A DNA stretch of 64,000 nucleotides from Pseudonocardia ammonioxydans (GTDB taxonomy: Bacteria > Actinomycetota > Actinomycetes > Mycobacteriales > Pseudonocardiaceae). Shown here one piece after another: positions 34,267 through 45,042 of this stretch; the first letter of the stretch is position 1; each line of letters starts with the position of its first letter. The notes beneath the pieces were generated by a model. The model saw nothing but the letters and a program-made list of their open reading frames with translations, was not told where the DNA came from and searched no databases. Position numbers and translations under genes: made by a program. The stretch lies in contig NZ_FOUY01000005.1 in assembly GCF_900115005.1 (NCBI RefSeq), positions 124,001 to 188,000 on the forward strand, written 5' to 3'.

Positions 34267-36000
34267 TCAGCTGCCGGCGCGCAGGGCCCACTCGCCGGCG
34301 TTGTAGGTCGGGCCGGCGAGGCTGGCGTTGCCGCGGACGTTGGCCACGGTGTCCTGGGCCGCGATCAGGGTCGGCTTCTGGTAGAGCGGCAGGACGTAGG
34401 CGTCCTCCATGATGATGCGGTCGGCCTCGTTCAGGGTGGCCGTGGCCGCCGCCTTGTCCGCCGACGAGGCCGCCTCGTTCAGCATCGCGTCGGTGCGCGG
34501 ATTCTTGTACTGGCCGAAGTTGTTGCCCGAGCTCGACAGGAACGTCTGCTGGGCGTTCGCGAACGGTGCGGGCGACTGCACCCAGGCGAAGACCATGATG
34601 TCGTAGTCACCGGCGGACAGGGTGGTGCCGAGATCGTCGGTCGGCTCGACCGCGACGTTGATCCCCAGCTGCTTCATGTAGCCGGCGAACAGCTCGCTCT
34701 CGTTCTGCCGGATGGCGTTGCCGACGGTGTAGCGGATCCGCATGTCCGGCACGGCCTCGCCGCTCGGCGCCACCAGCTTCTCCCCGACCCCGGTGTAACC
34801 GGCGTCGGTGAGGATCTGCTTGGCCCGCTCGACGTCGCCCGACCCCAGCCCGGTGGCGGTGACGTTGTCGGTGTAGCCCTCCATCTGGGGCAGGAACATC
34901 AGGCTGTTCAACGGCTGCACGTCCGGATTGAACTGGCCGACCGTCTTGGCGATGATGTCCTCGCGGTTCACCGCGGTGTACATCGCCTGGCGCAGCGCCT
35001 TGTCCTGCAGGAACGGGTTGCGCAGGTTGAAGTCGTAGTGCTCCCACTGGATCCCGAGCTGCTGGTTCTGGGAGACGTTCGGGATCTGCTGGATCTGCTG
35101 GACGATGTCCACCTGCGGCTGCGGGTAGATCACCTGCACCTCGTTGTTCTGGAGCGCGATCGGCTCCTGGGTGGCATCGGTGATCACCCGCATGATCAGC
35201 TGGTCGAGCTTCGGCTTGGTCGCGCCGTACCAGCGCGGGTTCGGGGCGAGCGTGAGCGCCTGGTTGTCCTGCCAGTTCTCGACGACGTACGGCCCGCCGG
35301 AGTAGGTCGGCGGGTTCTTCCCGAACCAGTCGAACGACGCCGCGATGCCCTCGGGGGTGTTCAGGTCACCGTGCTGCGCGGCGATGTGCGCCGGGTAGAG
35401 CGGCTGCCCGGAGCTGAAGTAGTTCTGCCAGTCGGTGAACGGGTGGCTCAGCGTCATCGTCGCGGTCTTGCCACCGTCGGAGCCGACGACGTCCTGCACC
35501 ACGTCCCAGCCGCCGTTGCCCGCGGTCGCGCACTCCGGGCACTCGGTCGGGCTCTGCATCTTCCAGCTGTAGGCGAAGTCGTCGGCGCTGATCGGCGTGC
35601 CGTCGCTCCAGACCGCCTCCGGCTTGATCTTGTAGACGATCGTGGTCGGGTTCACCAGGTCGGCCGACACCATGAGGTCGGTGTTCAGCGCCAGCGTGAG
35701 ATCCGGCTGCGTGTCGAACGCGGCCGGCAGGTAGGCCTGGGTCGCCATCCCGGTCTCGAACACGTTGCCGTCGGCCGAGACGACGTTCCAGTTCGGGATG
35801 TTCTTCTCGATCGCGAAGGTGATCGTCCCGCCCTGCTGGAGCTGGTCCTCCGGGACCGAGTTGCAGTTGTTGATGTTCTCGGCGCAGTCGGCGAAGTTGC
35901 CGCTCGCGGTGGCACCGCCCCCGCCCCCCACGCCGCACGCGCTGAGCAGCAGGGCACTGGCCCCCGCCACCGCGACCGCGGCCGCCGCCTTCATTCTCAT
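34267..36000 (-). CDS. oppA: Oligopeptide-binding lipoprotein (SBP family 5)
   Basis: A 577-residue extracytoplasmic solute-binding protein. It is a lipoprotein with lipobox LSAC and acylated C22 after MRMKAAAAVAVAGASALLL, followed by a Gly-rich spacer. The family 5 body shows YKIKPEAVWSDGTPISADDFAYSW-like sequence. It binds peptides for the OppBCDF importer encoded immediately downstream. Confidence 0.94.
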   Translation of the reverse strand: MRMKAAAAVAVAGASALLLSACGVGGGGGATASGNFADCAENINNCNSVPEDQLQQGGTITFAIEKNIPNWNVVSADGNVFETGMATQAYLPAAFDTQPDLTLALNTDLMVSADLVNPTTIVYKIKPEAVWSDGTPISADDFAYSWKMQSPTECPECATAGNGGWDVVQDVVGSDGGKTATMTLSHPFTDWQNYFSSGQPLYPAHIAAQHGDLNTPEGIAASFDWFGKNPPTYSGGPYVVENWQDNQALTLAPNPRWYGATKPKLDQLIMRVITDATQEPIALQNNEVQVIYPQPQVDIVQQIQQIPNVSQNQQLGIQWEHYDFNLRNPFLQDKALRQAMYTAVNREDIIAKTVGQFNPDVQPLNSLMFLPQMEGYTDNVTATGLGSGDVERAKQILTDAGYTGVGEKLVAPSGEAVPDMRIRYTVGNAIRQNESELFAGYMKQLGINVAVEPTDDLGTTLSAGDYDIMVFAWVQSPAPFANAQQTFLSSSGNNFGQYKNPRTDAMLNEAASSADKAAATATLNEADRIIMEDAYVLPLYQKPTLIAAQDTVANVRGNASLAGPTYNAGEWALRAGS

Positions 36001-36251
36001 CGTCGTGACGCGCCTCTCGGGTCAGTGGGTGCACGCCGGTGTGGCACCCGTTCGGGACGGCGGACACCCGGATGTACTGCCGGGTAACCCGCCTCGGGGC
36101 ACGCTAGGAACCGCCTCCCCCTGCCGCGACGCCCGTCGCCGATCGTGATCGAAGGGTGACCTCCGAACGGCGTAACGCCATCGCGGCGAACCGGACGCTA
36201 ACAACGGGAGGGGTCGGCTCGGCAGGTCTTCGCCGCACTTCGAGACCTGTT

Positions 36252-36267
36252 TGGTACACACGTACCA
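36252..36267. promoter_or_regulatory. Palindrome upstream of oppA
   Basis: A 6-bp perfect inverted repeat, TGGTAC and GTACCA, separated by ACAC lies about 250 bp before the oppA start. It could be a regulator site; no binder is known. Confidence 0.35.
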
Positions 36268-36290
36268 CTCGGCCGTCCCGGCGCCGGGCC

Positions 36291-36315
36291 GGTGCGGCCG
36301 GAGCCCGGCCGCACC
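36291..36315 (-). terminator. Terminator hairpin after the LpqW-like gene
   Basis: An 11-bp perfect GC-rich stem (36291-36301 with 36305-36315) with a 3-nt loop lies just downstream of the stop at 36324. Confidence 0.65.
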
Positions 36316-36323
36316 GAATGGCG

Positions 36324-38195
36324 TCAGTTCTCGGGCTCGCCGGCCTCGTTGGTCGACACGGCCTCGCTCGAGCCCTCGGGCTCGCCCCAGGTCTTCGCCC
36401 CGGTCATCGGGCCGGTCGCGATCGGGCCGGGGGTCACCCGCGTCGAGGCGTCGGTCTGCGGGTTGCTGATCACCAGGCCGCGGTTCTGGTAGAGGGGCAG
36501 CGCCGGCAGCTGGCGCCACAGCACCCGCTCGGCCTCGGCGACGACCGCCGGGTCCGCCGGGCCGGTGAGCAGCTGGTCGAGCAGCGGCTGCAGGGCCGGG
36601 AAGCAGGACGTGCCGGGCAGGTCGTCCGGGACGTCGTCGGGCGGGCAGCCGTAGTCGGAGACCAGCCGCGGCCCGATCGCCCCGTACGCCGAACGGGGTG
36701 CGACGAGCACGTCGACCGCCACCGACCCCCCGTCACCGGGGGTCGTCGTCGGCGTCGCGGACGTCGTGGGTGTCGACTCCTGCGGGGTCGGCTGCTCCGG
36801 GGTCGGCTGGGGCGCGTCCCCACCGGGCGCCGCTCCCGCACCGGGAGCGGGGGTCGACGTCGGTGTCGGCGTGGTGGGCGCGACGCTGGCGCTGGTCAGC
36901 AGGTCCGGCGTGGCCGGGGCGACGACCGTCGCCCCGATCCCGGCGGCCGTGAGCTGTTCGGCGACGACGCGGGCGATCTCGACGTCCTCGCTGCGCTCGG
37001 TACCCGCGCCGATCACCACGTTCAGCGGGCGCCCGCCGAGCGACCAGCGCCCGTCGGCGCCGCGGACGTAGCCGGCCTCGGTCAGTGCCGCCTCGGCGCC
37101 CGCCCGGTCCGGGCGGCCGGGGGCGCCGTCCGGGGCGGTCGGCGCGTACCCCGCGTCGGACGGCGCGAGGCCGAACGCGTCGACGGCGGTGGAGTCCGGG
37201 CTGACGCGTTCGCGGATCGCGTCGCGGTCCAGGCTCGCCGCGACGCCCTCGCGCACCCGGGGGTCGGCGAGCGGGCCGTCCTGGGTGCGGAAGCTCAGCT
37301 GCTGCACCGACGGGCGCGGCCCGCTCTGCACGGTCGGGGGCTTCGGCGAGCCGGCGAGGACGTCGAGGGCCTGCGTGACCGCGGGCCGCGCGTCCGGCAG
37401 GGCGAGGTCGATGCCCTGGCTCTCGAGGGCCGTCGGCAGCGTGTTCGGCGGGATGCGCCGCAGGATGACCTCGTCGACCACCGCCGGGGTGTCCCAGTAC
37501 GGGTCGTTGCGCACCAGCAGGACCTCACCCCGCAGCCGGTCCACCTGCATCAGCCGGAACGGCCCGCCCGAGGCGGGGACGCCACCCCGGAACGGTGCGG
37601 TCCACCCACCGGGCGCGTCCTTGAGCAGGTGCGCCGGCAGCAGGTTGGTGAACAGCTCCTTCCAGTGCGGGTAAGGCTCGTCGAAGACGACGTCGACGGC
37701 CTTCCCCGCGGCCCGGGAGCGCACGTCGGTGATCTCCCGGTAGCCGGCGGAGCCGATCGTGTTCGGCTGGCTGCGCATCTGCTGCCAGAGGTAGACGAAG
37801 TCCTCGGCGGCGATCGGCGCCCCGGTCGACCAGCCGGCCTCGACGTCGAGCTCGTAGCTGACCGTGAACGGCTCCTGCGAGGTGACCTTCGCGTCGGTGG
37901 CGACGGTCCGGTCCAGCTGCAGCACGCCCTCGGCGTCCGGCCGGAACACCGACGGCAGCGCCATCGCCGCGATCGCCGTCGTGACCGTCGACTGGTCCGA
38001 GCGCAGGTGCGGGTTGAAGCCGGGGCCCAGGTCGTCGACCCCGGCCACCACCCGGGTCGGCGTGGTGGCCGCCTCGGTCGGTGGCGCCGGGTCCGGCGGG
38101 GGCGCCGGCTGCGGGTCCGCGGAGCACGCGGTCAACGCCAGCAGACCGGCCAGCAGCAGCGCGGGGAGCGCGCGGAACGGTCGACGTGCGGTCAC
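36324..38195 (-). CDS. LpqW-like lipoprotein (SBP family 5)
   Basis: A 623-residue lipoprotein: signal sequence and lipobox LTAC with C24, then a Pro-rich spacer and a peptide-binding-protein fold. A long Pro/Thr/Gly-rich insert (about residues 455-505) interrupts the C-terminal lobe. It resembles mycobacterial LpqW (Rv1166), which lies next to typA and influences phosphatidylinositol mannoside/lipomannan synthesis rather than peptide uptake. It is 44 bp downstream of typA on the same strand, as there. It could also feed the adjacent Opp system. Confidence 0.85.
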   Translation of the reverse strand: MTARRPFRALPALLLAGLLALTACSADPQPAPPPDPAPPTEAATTPTRVVAGVDDLGPGFNPHLRSDQSTVTTAIAAMALPSVFRPDAEGVLQLDRTVATDAKVTSQEPFTVSYELDVEAGWSTGAPIAAEDFVYLWQQMRSQPNTIGSAGYREITDVRSRAAGKAVDVVFDEPYPHWKELFTNLLPAHLLKDAPGGWTAPFRGGVPASGGPFRLMQVDRLRGEVLLVRNDPYWDTPAVVDEVILRRIPPNTLPTALESQGIDLALPDARPAVTQALDVLAGSPKPPTVQSGPRPSVQQLSFRTQDGPLADPRVREGVAASLDRDAIRERVSPDSTAVDAFGLAPSDAGYAPTAPDGAPGRPDRAGAEAALTEAGYVRGADGRWSLGGRPLNVVIGAGTERSEDVEIARVVAEQLTAAGIGATVVAPATPDLLTSASVAPTTPTPTSTPAPGAGAAPGGDAPQPTPEQPTPQESTPTTSATPTTTPGDGGSVAVDVLVAPRSAYGAIGPRLVSDYGCPPDDVPDDLPGTSCFPALQPLLDQLLTGPADPAVVAEAERVLWRQLPALPLYQNRGLVISNPQTDASTRVTPGPIATGPMTGAKTWGEPEGSSEAVSTNEAGEPEN

Positions 38196-38239
38196 TCCCG
38201 CAGTATCGCCGTCGCCCCCGCGCCGCCCCGCGCCCGGTC

Positions 38240-40207
38240 TCACTTGGCCGCGTTCGCCGCCGCCTTGGCCCGCGACCGGGCGCGGGCGCGCGCGTTCGGG
38301 TCCAGCTCGACCTTGCGGATCCGGATGTTCTGCGGGGTGATCTCGACGCACTCGTCGGGCGCGCAGAACTCCAGCGACTGCTCCAGCGACAGCACCGTGG
38401 GCGGGGTCAGCTTGACCAGCTCGTCCGCGGTGGACGACCGGATGTTGGTCAGCTTCTTCTCCCGGCAGATGTTGACCTCGAGGTCCTCGGCGCGGGTGTA
38501 CTCGCCGACGACCATGCCGCTGTAGACCACCGTGGTCGGCCCGACGAACAGCGTCCCCCGGTCGGCGAGCTGGTCCACCGCGTACGCGGTGACCGGCCCG
38601 GAGCGGTCGGCGATCAGCGAGCCCTTGTTGCGGGTGCGGATCTCACCGACCCAGGGGGCGTACCCGTCGAACACGTGGCTGGCGATGCCGGCCCCGCGGG
38701 TGACCGTCATGAACTCGGTGCGGAAGCCGATCAGGCCACGGGACGGGATCCGGAACTCCATCCGGACCCGGCCCTCGCCGTGGATCATGTCGCCCATCTC
38801 GCCCTTGCGGCCGGCGAGGAGCTGGGTGACGGCACCGAGGCTGTCGTCGGGCACGTCGACCGAGAGCTGCTCGAACGGCTCGTGCAGCTTGCCGTCGATC
38901 GTCCTGGTCACCACCTGCGGCTTGCCGACGGTGAGCTCGAAGCCCTCCCGCCGCATGGTCTCGACCAGCACCGCGAGCGCGAGTTCGCCGCGGCCCTGCA
39001 CCTCCCAGGTGTCGGGCCGCTCGGTGGGCAGCACCCGGACCGACACGTTGCCGATCAGCTCGGCGTCGAGGCGGTTCTTGACCAGGCGGGCGGTCAGCTT
39101 CTTGCCCGGCACCGGGTCGCGACCGGCCAGCGGCGAGGTGTTGGTGCCGATCGTCATCGAGATGGCGGGCTCGTCGACGTCGATCCGCGGGAGCGCGACC
39201 GGGTGGTCCGGGTCGGCGAGGGTGTCGCCGATGGTCACGTCGGCGATCCCGGCGACGGCGACGAGGTCACCGGCGTGGGCCTCGTCGGCCGGGACGCGGG
39301 TCAGCGCCTCGGTCATCATCAACTCGGTGATCTTGACGCGCGGGGTGGACCCGTCCTCCCGGCACCAGGCGACCTGCTGGCCGCGGCGCAGCACACCGCC
39401 GCGGATCCGGCACAGCGCGATCCGGCCGAGGAAGCTCGACGCGTCGAGGTTGGTGACGTGCATCTGCAGCGGGGCGCCGGGGTCGTCGGCCGGCGGCGGG
39501 ACGACGTCGAGCAGCGTCTCGAACAGCGGGGTCAGGTCGTCGGAGTCGGGCAGCTCACCGTCGGCGGGACGCAGCCGCGAGGCCTTGCCGGCGCGGCCGG
39601 AGGCGTAGACGACGGGCAGGTCGAGCAGGTGGGCGGTGGCCGACTCGTCGATCTCGAGCTCGTCGGCCAGCTCGAGCAGCAGCTCGAGGGACTCGTCGAC
39701 GACCTCGGAGATCCGGGCGTCACCGCGGTCGGTCTTGTTGACGACCAGCATCACCGGCAGACCGGCGGCGAGGGTCTTGCGCAGTACGAACCGGGTCTGC
39801 GGGAGCGGACCCTCGGAGGCGTCGACGAGGAGCACGACCCCGTCGACCATGGACAGGCCGCGCTCGACCTCACCGCCGAAGTCGGCGTGGCCGGGGGTGT
39901 CGACGACGTTGATCGTGTAGCCCTGCCACGCCACCGCGGTGTGCTTGGCGAGGATCGTGATGCCCTTCTCGCGCTCGAGGTCGCCGGAGTCCATGATCCG
40001 GTCGACGGGCTCGTTGCGCTCACCGAAGGCGCCGGACTGGCGCAGCATGGCGTCGACGAGAGTGGTCTTGCCGTGATCGACGTGGGCGACGATCGCGACG
40101 TTGCGCAACTCGGGACGGCCCGGGGTGCCGGGCCGGGCATCGGGGACGGCGTCGCTGTCGATGTGGGACGCGGTGCCGAGTGCCGAGGCGGAACGAGGGA
40201 TGGTCAC
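38240..40207 (-). CDS. typA: Translational GTPase TypA/BipA
   Basis: A 655-residue ribosome-binding GTPase. G1 is [10 protein letters not shown] near residue 40, G3 is DTPGHADFG and G4 is [12 protein letters not shown]-like domains II, III and V follow, with the TypA-specific C-terminus ([35 protein letters not shown] split over the loop). The N-terminus has a 35-residue extension before [10 protein letters not shown]; the GTG at 40207 gives [11 protein letters not shown], but a later start cannot be excluded. Confidence 0.95.
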   Translation of the reverse strand: MTIPRSASALGTASHIDSDAVPDARPGTPGRPELRNVAIVAHVDHGKTTLVDAMLRQSGAFGERNEPVDRIMDSGDLEREKGITILAKHTAVAWQGYTINVVDTPGHADFGGEVERGLSMVDGVVLLVDASEGPLPQTRFVLRKTLAAGLPVMLVVNKTDRGDARISEVVDESLELLLELADELEIDESATAHLLDLPVVYASGRAGKASRLRPADGELPDSDDLTPLFETLLDVVPPPADDPGAPLQMHVTNLDASSFLGRIALCRIRGGVLRRGQQVAWCREDGSTPRVKITELMMTEALTRVPADEAHAGDLVAVAGIADVTIGDTLADPDHPVALPRIDVDEPAISMTIGTNTSPLAGRDPVPGKKLTARLVKNRLDAELIGNVSVRVLPTERPDTWEVQGRGELALAVLVETMRREGFELTVGKPQVVTRTIDGKLHEPFEQLSVDVPDDSLGAVTQLLAGRKGEMGDMIHGEGRVRMEFRIPSRGLIGFRTEFMTVTRGAGIASHVFDGYAPWVGEIRTRNKGSLIADRSGPVTAYAVDQLADRGTLFVGPTTVVYSGMVVGEYTRAEDLEVNICREKKLTNIRSSTADELVKLTPPTVLSLEQSLEFCAPDECVEITPQNIRIRKVELDPNARARARSRAKAAANAAK

Positions 40208-40250
40208 ATCACCACGGTATCGGCCGCAAGGTCTGTTCCTGCTGCGTGGT

Positions 40251-40269
40251 GCAGGTTAGCCTGACCTCA
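40251..40269 (+). promoter_or_regulatory. IdeR/DtxR-type iron box overlapping a -10 box
   Basis: GCAGGTTAGCCTGACCTCA matches the 19-bp IdeR/DmdR consensus TTAGGTTAGGCTAACCTAA at 14 positions. The core AGGTTAG is complete and the opposite arm has one change. It overlaps the probable -10 TAGCCT (40257-40262) and ends 2 bp before the ATG of the Cys-rich gene, so Fe-bound regulator would block transcription. Confidence 0.65.
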
Positions 40270-40271
40270 TC

Positions 40272-40421
40272 ATGGGTAAGGTCAAGAAGAAGTGCTGCCG
40301 GTCCAAGCCGAAGCGCTGCAAGAACTGTCCCGTGGTGGCGATGCGGCTGCGGAAGGCCGGCGCCGACGACCTGAGCGGCAAGGCGTTCCAGCGCGCGCTG
40401 AAGGTGGCCCGGGTCTACTGA
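40272..40421 (+). CDS. Small Cys-rich basic protein, putatively iron-regulated
   Basis: A 49-residue protein. The N-terminus MGKVKKKCCRSKPKRCKNCP has four cysteines (C8, C9, C16, C19) in a highly basic context. A helix-like part follows (VAMRLRKAGADDLSGKAF). The spacing CC-x6-C-x2-C could bind a metal or an Fe-S cluster, or nucleic acid through a zinc knuckle. It is divergent from typA. An IdeR-type box overlaps its promoter and the transcript would be nearly leaderless. A short hairpin follows at 40433-40447. I do not recognise a named family. The strong coding bias, start context and terminator support it as real. Confidence 0.8.
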   Translation: MGKVKKKCCRSKPKRCKNCPVVAMRLRKAGADDLSGKAFQRALKVARVY

Positions 40422-40432
40422 TCCCGTTCCTG

Positions 40433-40447
40433 CCCTGCTGAGCAGGG
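40433..40447 (+). terminator. Terminator after the Cys-rich gene
   Basis: A CCCTGC/GCAGGG stem with a TGA loop (extendable by T-A pairing) is followed by AAGAATTTCT. It lies 11 bp after the stop codon. Confidence 0.6.
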
Positions 40448-40610
40448 AAGAATTTCTCCTCGCGCGGTGACCGGTCACCGCGCTCCGTGGTTCGGCCGGG
40501 CCGCTCCCCGGCACGTCACATGATCAATGTGCCCGGTCCGGTGCCGCCGCGGAGCGGGCCGGGCGGACACGGTCGCACCCGCCCGGACGGGCCGCCGGGC
40601 ATGGTCGAGA

Positions 40611-42110
<1,500 letters not shown>

Positions 42111-42186
42111 GCGGCTTGGACGACGTCCGCGCCGCGGCGGTTCCACATTTCTTCGGCGGGGTTCCGGTTCGGCACGCGTGACCGCG

Positions 42187-43065
42187 TCAGGGACGCAGCA
42201 GCGCCCGCAGCTCCGCGACGACGGCCCGGTCGGCATCCAGCCAGCCGAGCCCGGCGACCTCGTGGGCGCCCACCCAGCGCAGCGAGCGGTGCTCGCGGGC
42301 CTGCGGCTCCGGCGAACCCGGCACGAGGCGGGCGGTGTGGATCCGCAGGACCCGGCGCCCGATCGGCAGATCGGTGCCGATCCGGGTGTCGGTGCCGTTC
42401 CGGGTGTCGGTGCCGATCCGGGGATCGGCGCCGGGCCGGGGCTCCACGACGATCCGCGCCCCCAGTTCCTCCACGCACTCGCGGACCAGCGCTGCGGCCT
42501 CGGTCTCACCGGGTTCGACACCGCCACCGGGCAGTTCCCACCGCCCGGCCAGCTCCGCCGGATAGGACCGCTGCGCGACCAGCAGCCGTCCGTCCCGCAC
42601 GATCGCCGCCCCGACCACGACGGGGGCCTGCCGCAGCTCGGCCACCCGTTCCGCGAGGACGTCCCGGCGGGCCTCGAGCAGCCGGCGTCCGCGCCGGCGC
42701 AGCACCGGGTCCGAGATCCGGCCCGGCGCACCGAGGGGTGCCGTCCAGGCGAGCTCGTCGCGGACCCGGCTGCCGGCGCCCTCCAGCGTCACCCGGGTCG
42801 CGTGCGACAGCGTCCGCAGCGGACCCGCGGCGCGCTCCGAGCACAGGCCGTCGGTCCCTGCCCGGATGATCCGGGTGCGGACGCCGAGCAGCCCGCCCGC
42901 CGCGGCCACCCGCACCTCGTCGCCGGCGACCAGCAGCCGGGCCGGCACCTCCAGCCGGGCGCCGGCGCGGGCGAGGGCGGTGGCCGCCGGCCCGGTCTCG
43001 CGGAGCACGCCGGCGACGAGTCGCGGCGGTCCGTCCACGTGGTCCTCGAGGCTCAGCACCGGCAC
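42187..43065 (-). CDS. SRPBCC-Nudix fusion protein
   Basis: A 292-residue protein. Residues 1-125 look like an SRPBCC/polyketide-cyclase-like domain (RLVAGVLRETGPAATALARA, LSHATRVTLEGAG). Residues about 150-290 form a Nudix hydrolase with a complete Nudix box (GGGVEPGETEAAALVRECVE then ELG). After the box, three 18-bp repeats encode RIGTDT-like units. The Nudix substrate is unknown, a (d)NTP or similar. The fusion is unusual. The start at 43065 gives MPVLSLEDHV. Confidence 0.82.
   Translation of the reverse strand: MPVLSLEDHVDGPPRLVAGVLRETGPAATALARAGARLEVPARLLVAGDEVRVAAAGGLLGVRTRIIRAGTDGLCSERAAGPLRTLSHATRVTLEGAGSRVRDELAWTAPLGAPGRISDPVLRRRGRRLLEARRDVLAERVAELRQAPVVVGAAIVRDGRLLVAQRSYPAELAGRWELPGGGVEPGETEAAALVRECVEELGARIVVEPRPGADPRIGTDTRNGTDTRIGTDLPIGRRVLRIHTARLVPGSPEPQAREHRSLRWVGAHEVAGLGWLDADRAVVAELRALLRP
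42372..42425. repeat. Three 18-bp tandem repeats within the Nudix domain
   Basis: The units are CGGTGCCGATCCGGGTGT (42372-42389), the same with TTCC (42390-42407), and a diverged third (42408-42425). They encode a (R-I/N-G-T/A-D-T/P) loop directly after the Nudix box. Confidence 0.85.
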
Positions 43066-43171
43066 GCCGGTGATCCTCGCAGGAGGCGGCCGGGTACCGG
43101 CTCCGCCACCTGCTCGCCGCGGATCTCCCGGAATCGCCCCGGCGGCGGGGCCGGCCGGTCACGCTGGCTCC

Positions 43172-44203
43172 GTGCAGCAGAGTCGCGCCACCCACCCGGT
43201 ACCCGACGTCCGGCCGGACCGGCCGCCCGCGCTCCGCGCCGTCGGGCTGGGCCGCGGGTTCGGCTCCCGCCGGGTCGTCGACGGCGTCGACCTGGACGTC
43301 CCGATGGGATCGGTGCTCGGCCTGCTGGGCCCGAACGGCGCCGGGAAGACCACGCTGCTGCGGATGCTGGTGGGGCTGCTGGCGCCGACCGAGGGCGCGG
43401 TGGAGCTCCTGGGACGCCGGCTGCCCGGCCACGCCGCGGAGGTGCTCCCGCACGTGGGCGCACTGATCGAGGGCCCGGCGCTGCACGCGCACCGCACCGG
43501 GCGGCAGAACCTGCTGCGCCACGCGGCGGCCGAACCGCTGCTGTCCAGCGCCCGGATCCCGGCCGCCGTGGACGCCGTGCTGCACCGGGTCGGTCTCGCC
43601 GACGTCGCCGACCGCCGGGTCCGCGGGTACTCGCTCGGGATGCGCCAGCGGCTCGGGCTCGCCGTGCCGTTGCTGACCCGGCGGCGGCTGGTCGTGCTCG
43701 ACGAACCGACGAACGGCCTCGACCCCGCCGGCACCCGCGACGTGCGGCGGCTGGTCGCGGAGATGAACGCGGCGGGCGCCACCGTCGTCGTCAGCTCCCA
43801 CCTGCTCTCCGAGGTCGAGGCGACCTGCTCGCACGTCGCCGTCCTGCACCACGGACGGCTGGTGGCCGGCGGGCCGCTGCCCGCGCTGCTCGGCGACCGC
43901 CCGGGCCCGCTGCTCGTGACCACACCGGACGGCGACCGGGCGGTCCGGGTGCTGGTGGCCCGTGGGATCGACGCCGAGGAGGTCCCACGGACCCGGGTGC
44001 ACGTGGCGCCCGGCCCGGCCGCGCCGGACGTCGTCGCGCTGCTGGTCCACGCGGGAGTGGCGGTGCAGGAGGTCACCCGCCCGGCGGCCCGGCTGGACGA
44101 GGTGTTCGCCCGCCTCACCGCCGGCTCCGCACCACCGGTGCACCACGACGACCGGCACGCGGTACCGCCGGCGTGGGCGGCGACGGCCGGGGCACGTCGA
44201 TGA
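43172..44203 (+). CDS. ABC transporter ATP-binding protein (exporter type)
   Basis: A 343-residue ATPase of the DrrA/CcmA-like exporter group: Walker A GPNGAGKTT, signature YSLGMRQRLGLA, Walker B LVVLDEPTNGLDP, H-loop VSSHLLSEVE. A C-terminal extension of about 100 residues follows. The GTG at 43172 is chosen. It overlaps the permease start by 4 bp (ATGA). Cargo is unknown. Confidence 0.92.
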   Translation: MQQSRATHPVPDVRPDRPPALRAVGLGRGFGSRRVVDGVDLDVPMGSVLGLLGPNGAGKTTLLRMLVGLLAPTEGAVELLGRRLPGHAAEVLPHVGALIEGPALHAHRTGRQNLLRHAAAEPLLSSARIPAAVDAVLHRVGLADVADRRVRGYSLGMRQRLGLAVPLLTRRRLVVLDEPTNGLDPAGTRDVRRLVAEMNAAGATVVVSSHLLSEVEATCSHVAVLHHGRLVAGGPLPALLGDRPGPLLVTTPDGDRAVRVLVARGIDAEEVPRTRVHVAPGPAAPDVVALLVHAGVAVQEVTRPAARLDEVFARLTAGSAPPVHHDDRHAVPPAWAATAGARR

Positions 44204-45042
44204 ACGCGCCGGTCCGGGCGCTCCCGATCACCGGCGGTCCGCCCGCCCCGGGACCGCCCCGTCCACGTCCCCGCGCCGGCACCCGTCCGACGGCGGCCCC
44301 ACCGGGCCGCCTGGTGCGGTCCGAGCTCGAGCTGGCCCTGCTGCGCCCGCGGACGGCGGTCGTCCTGCTCACGGCCGCGGTGGTCCCGGTGCTGGCGACC
44401 GCCGGCCTGGCCGGCGGCCCGGAGCAGCTCGCGCACACGCTCGGGGTGCTCGTGGTGGCGCTCTCCGAGCCGGCCGCGCTGCCGCTCGGCATGCTGGTCG
44501 TGCTCGTCGCGGCGGACGGGTTCGCCGCCGAGCGGCACAGCGGCACGCTGGACGGGTTGCGGCTGTCCCCGGTCGGGCCGGGCCGGTTGGTGGCGCTCAA
44601 GGCGTCGGCCGTGCTGGCCGCCGCGGTGCTGGCCGCGGTCGTCGTGGTGGGAACGGCGGTGCTCGCCGGTGCACCGGTCCTCGGCACCGGCCCGTACGGC
44701 ACGGGATCGACGCTCGGCCGCGCCGTGCTGCTCGCCGGGTGGGTCGCGGCGCAGCTGGCCGGGCTCGGGATGCTGCTGCTGGCACTGTCCGCGGCCGTCC
44801 GCCGGCCCGCCGTCGTCGTGGCCGCGGGCCTGGCCGCCCTCACCGTCGCACCGTTCGTCACGGTCGTCTGGGGTGCGGCCGCCCCGGTGCTGCCGACCGG
44901 GCACTGGCACGAGGTGCTCGCCGCGGTCACGGCCGTCCCGGTCGCGACGACGGCGCCGTGGGCGACCACGGCCCGGGCCGCCGGATTCACGATCGCCGGA
45001 GCCGGGCTCGCGGTGTTCGCGCTGACCCGGCGGGCCTCCTGA
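44200..45042 (+). CDS. ABC-2-type exporter permease
   Basis: A 280-residue membrane protein with a Pro-rich cytoplasmic N-terminus (about 35 residues) and roughly six transmembrane helices (TAVVLLTAAVVPVLATAGLAG, VLAAAVLAAVVVVGTAVLAG). It is the partner of the upstream ATPase. Its last codons and stop lie in the first unit of a 17-18-bp tandem repeat. Confidence 0.87.
   Translation: MNAPVRALPITGGPPAPGPPRPRPRAGTRPTAAPPGRLVRSELELALLRPRTAVVLLTAAVVPVLATAGLAGGPEQLAHTLGVLVVALSEPAALPLGMLVVLVAADGFAAERHSGTLDGLRLSPVGPGRLVALKASAVLAAAVLAAVVVVGTAVLAGAPVLGTGPYGTGSTLGRAVLLAGWVAAQLAGLGMLLLALSAAVRRPAVVVAAGLAALTVAPFVTVVWGAAAPVLPTGHWHEVLAAVTAVPVATTAPWATTARAAGFTIAGAGLAVFALTRRAS

Larger units (their letters stand above)
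36001..36323. other. Intergenic region upstream of oppA
   Basis: This 323-bp gap contains the oppA leader and probable promoter, a palindrome TGGTAC-ACAC-GTACCA (36252-36267) that could be an operator, and a terminator hairpin for the upstream lipoprotein gene (36291-36315). No gene is supported. Confidence 0.55.

Noticed and set aside
38081..40264. A 727-codon open frame on the plus strand opposite typA
   Set aside because: It is the shadow of a high-GC gene; its composition is His/Arg/Gly/Val-rich with no domains, whereas the minus strand encodes a complete TypA.
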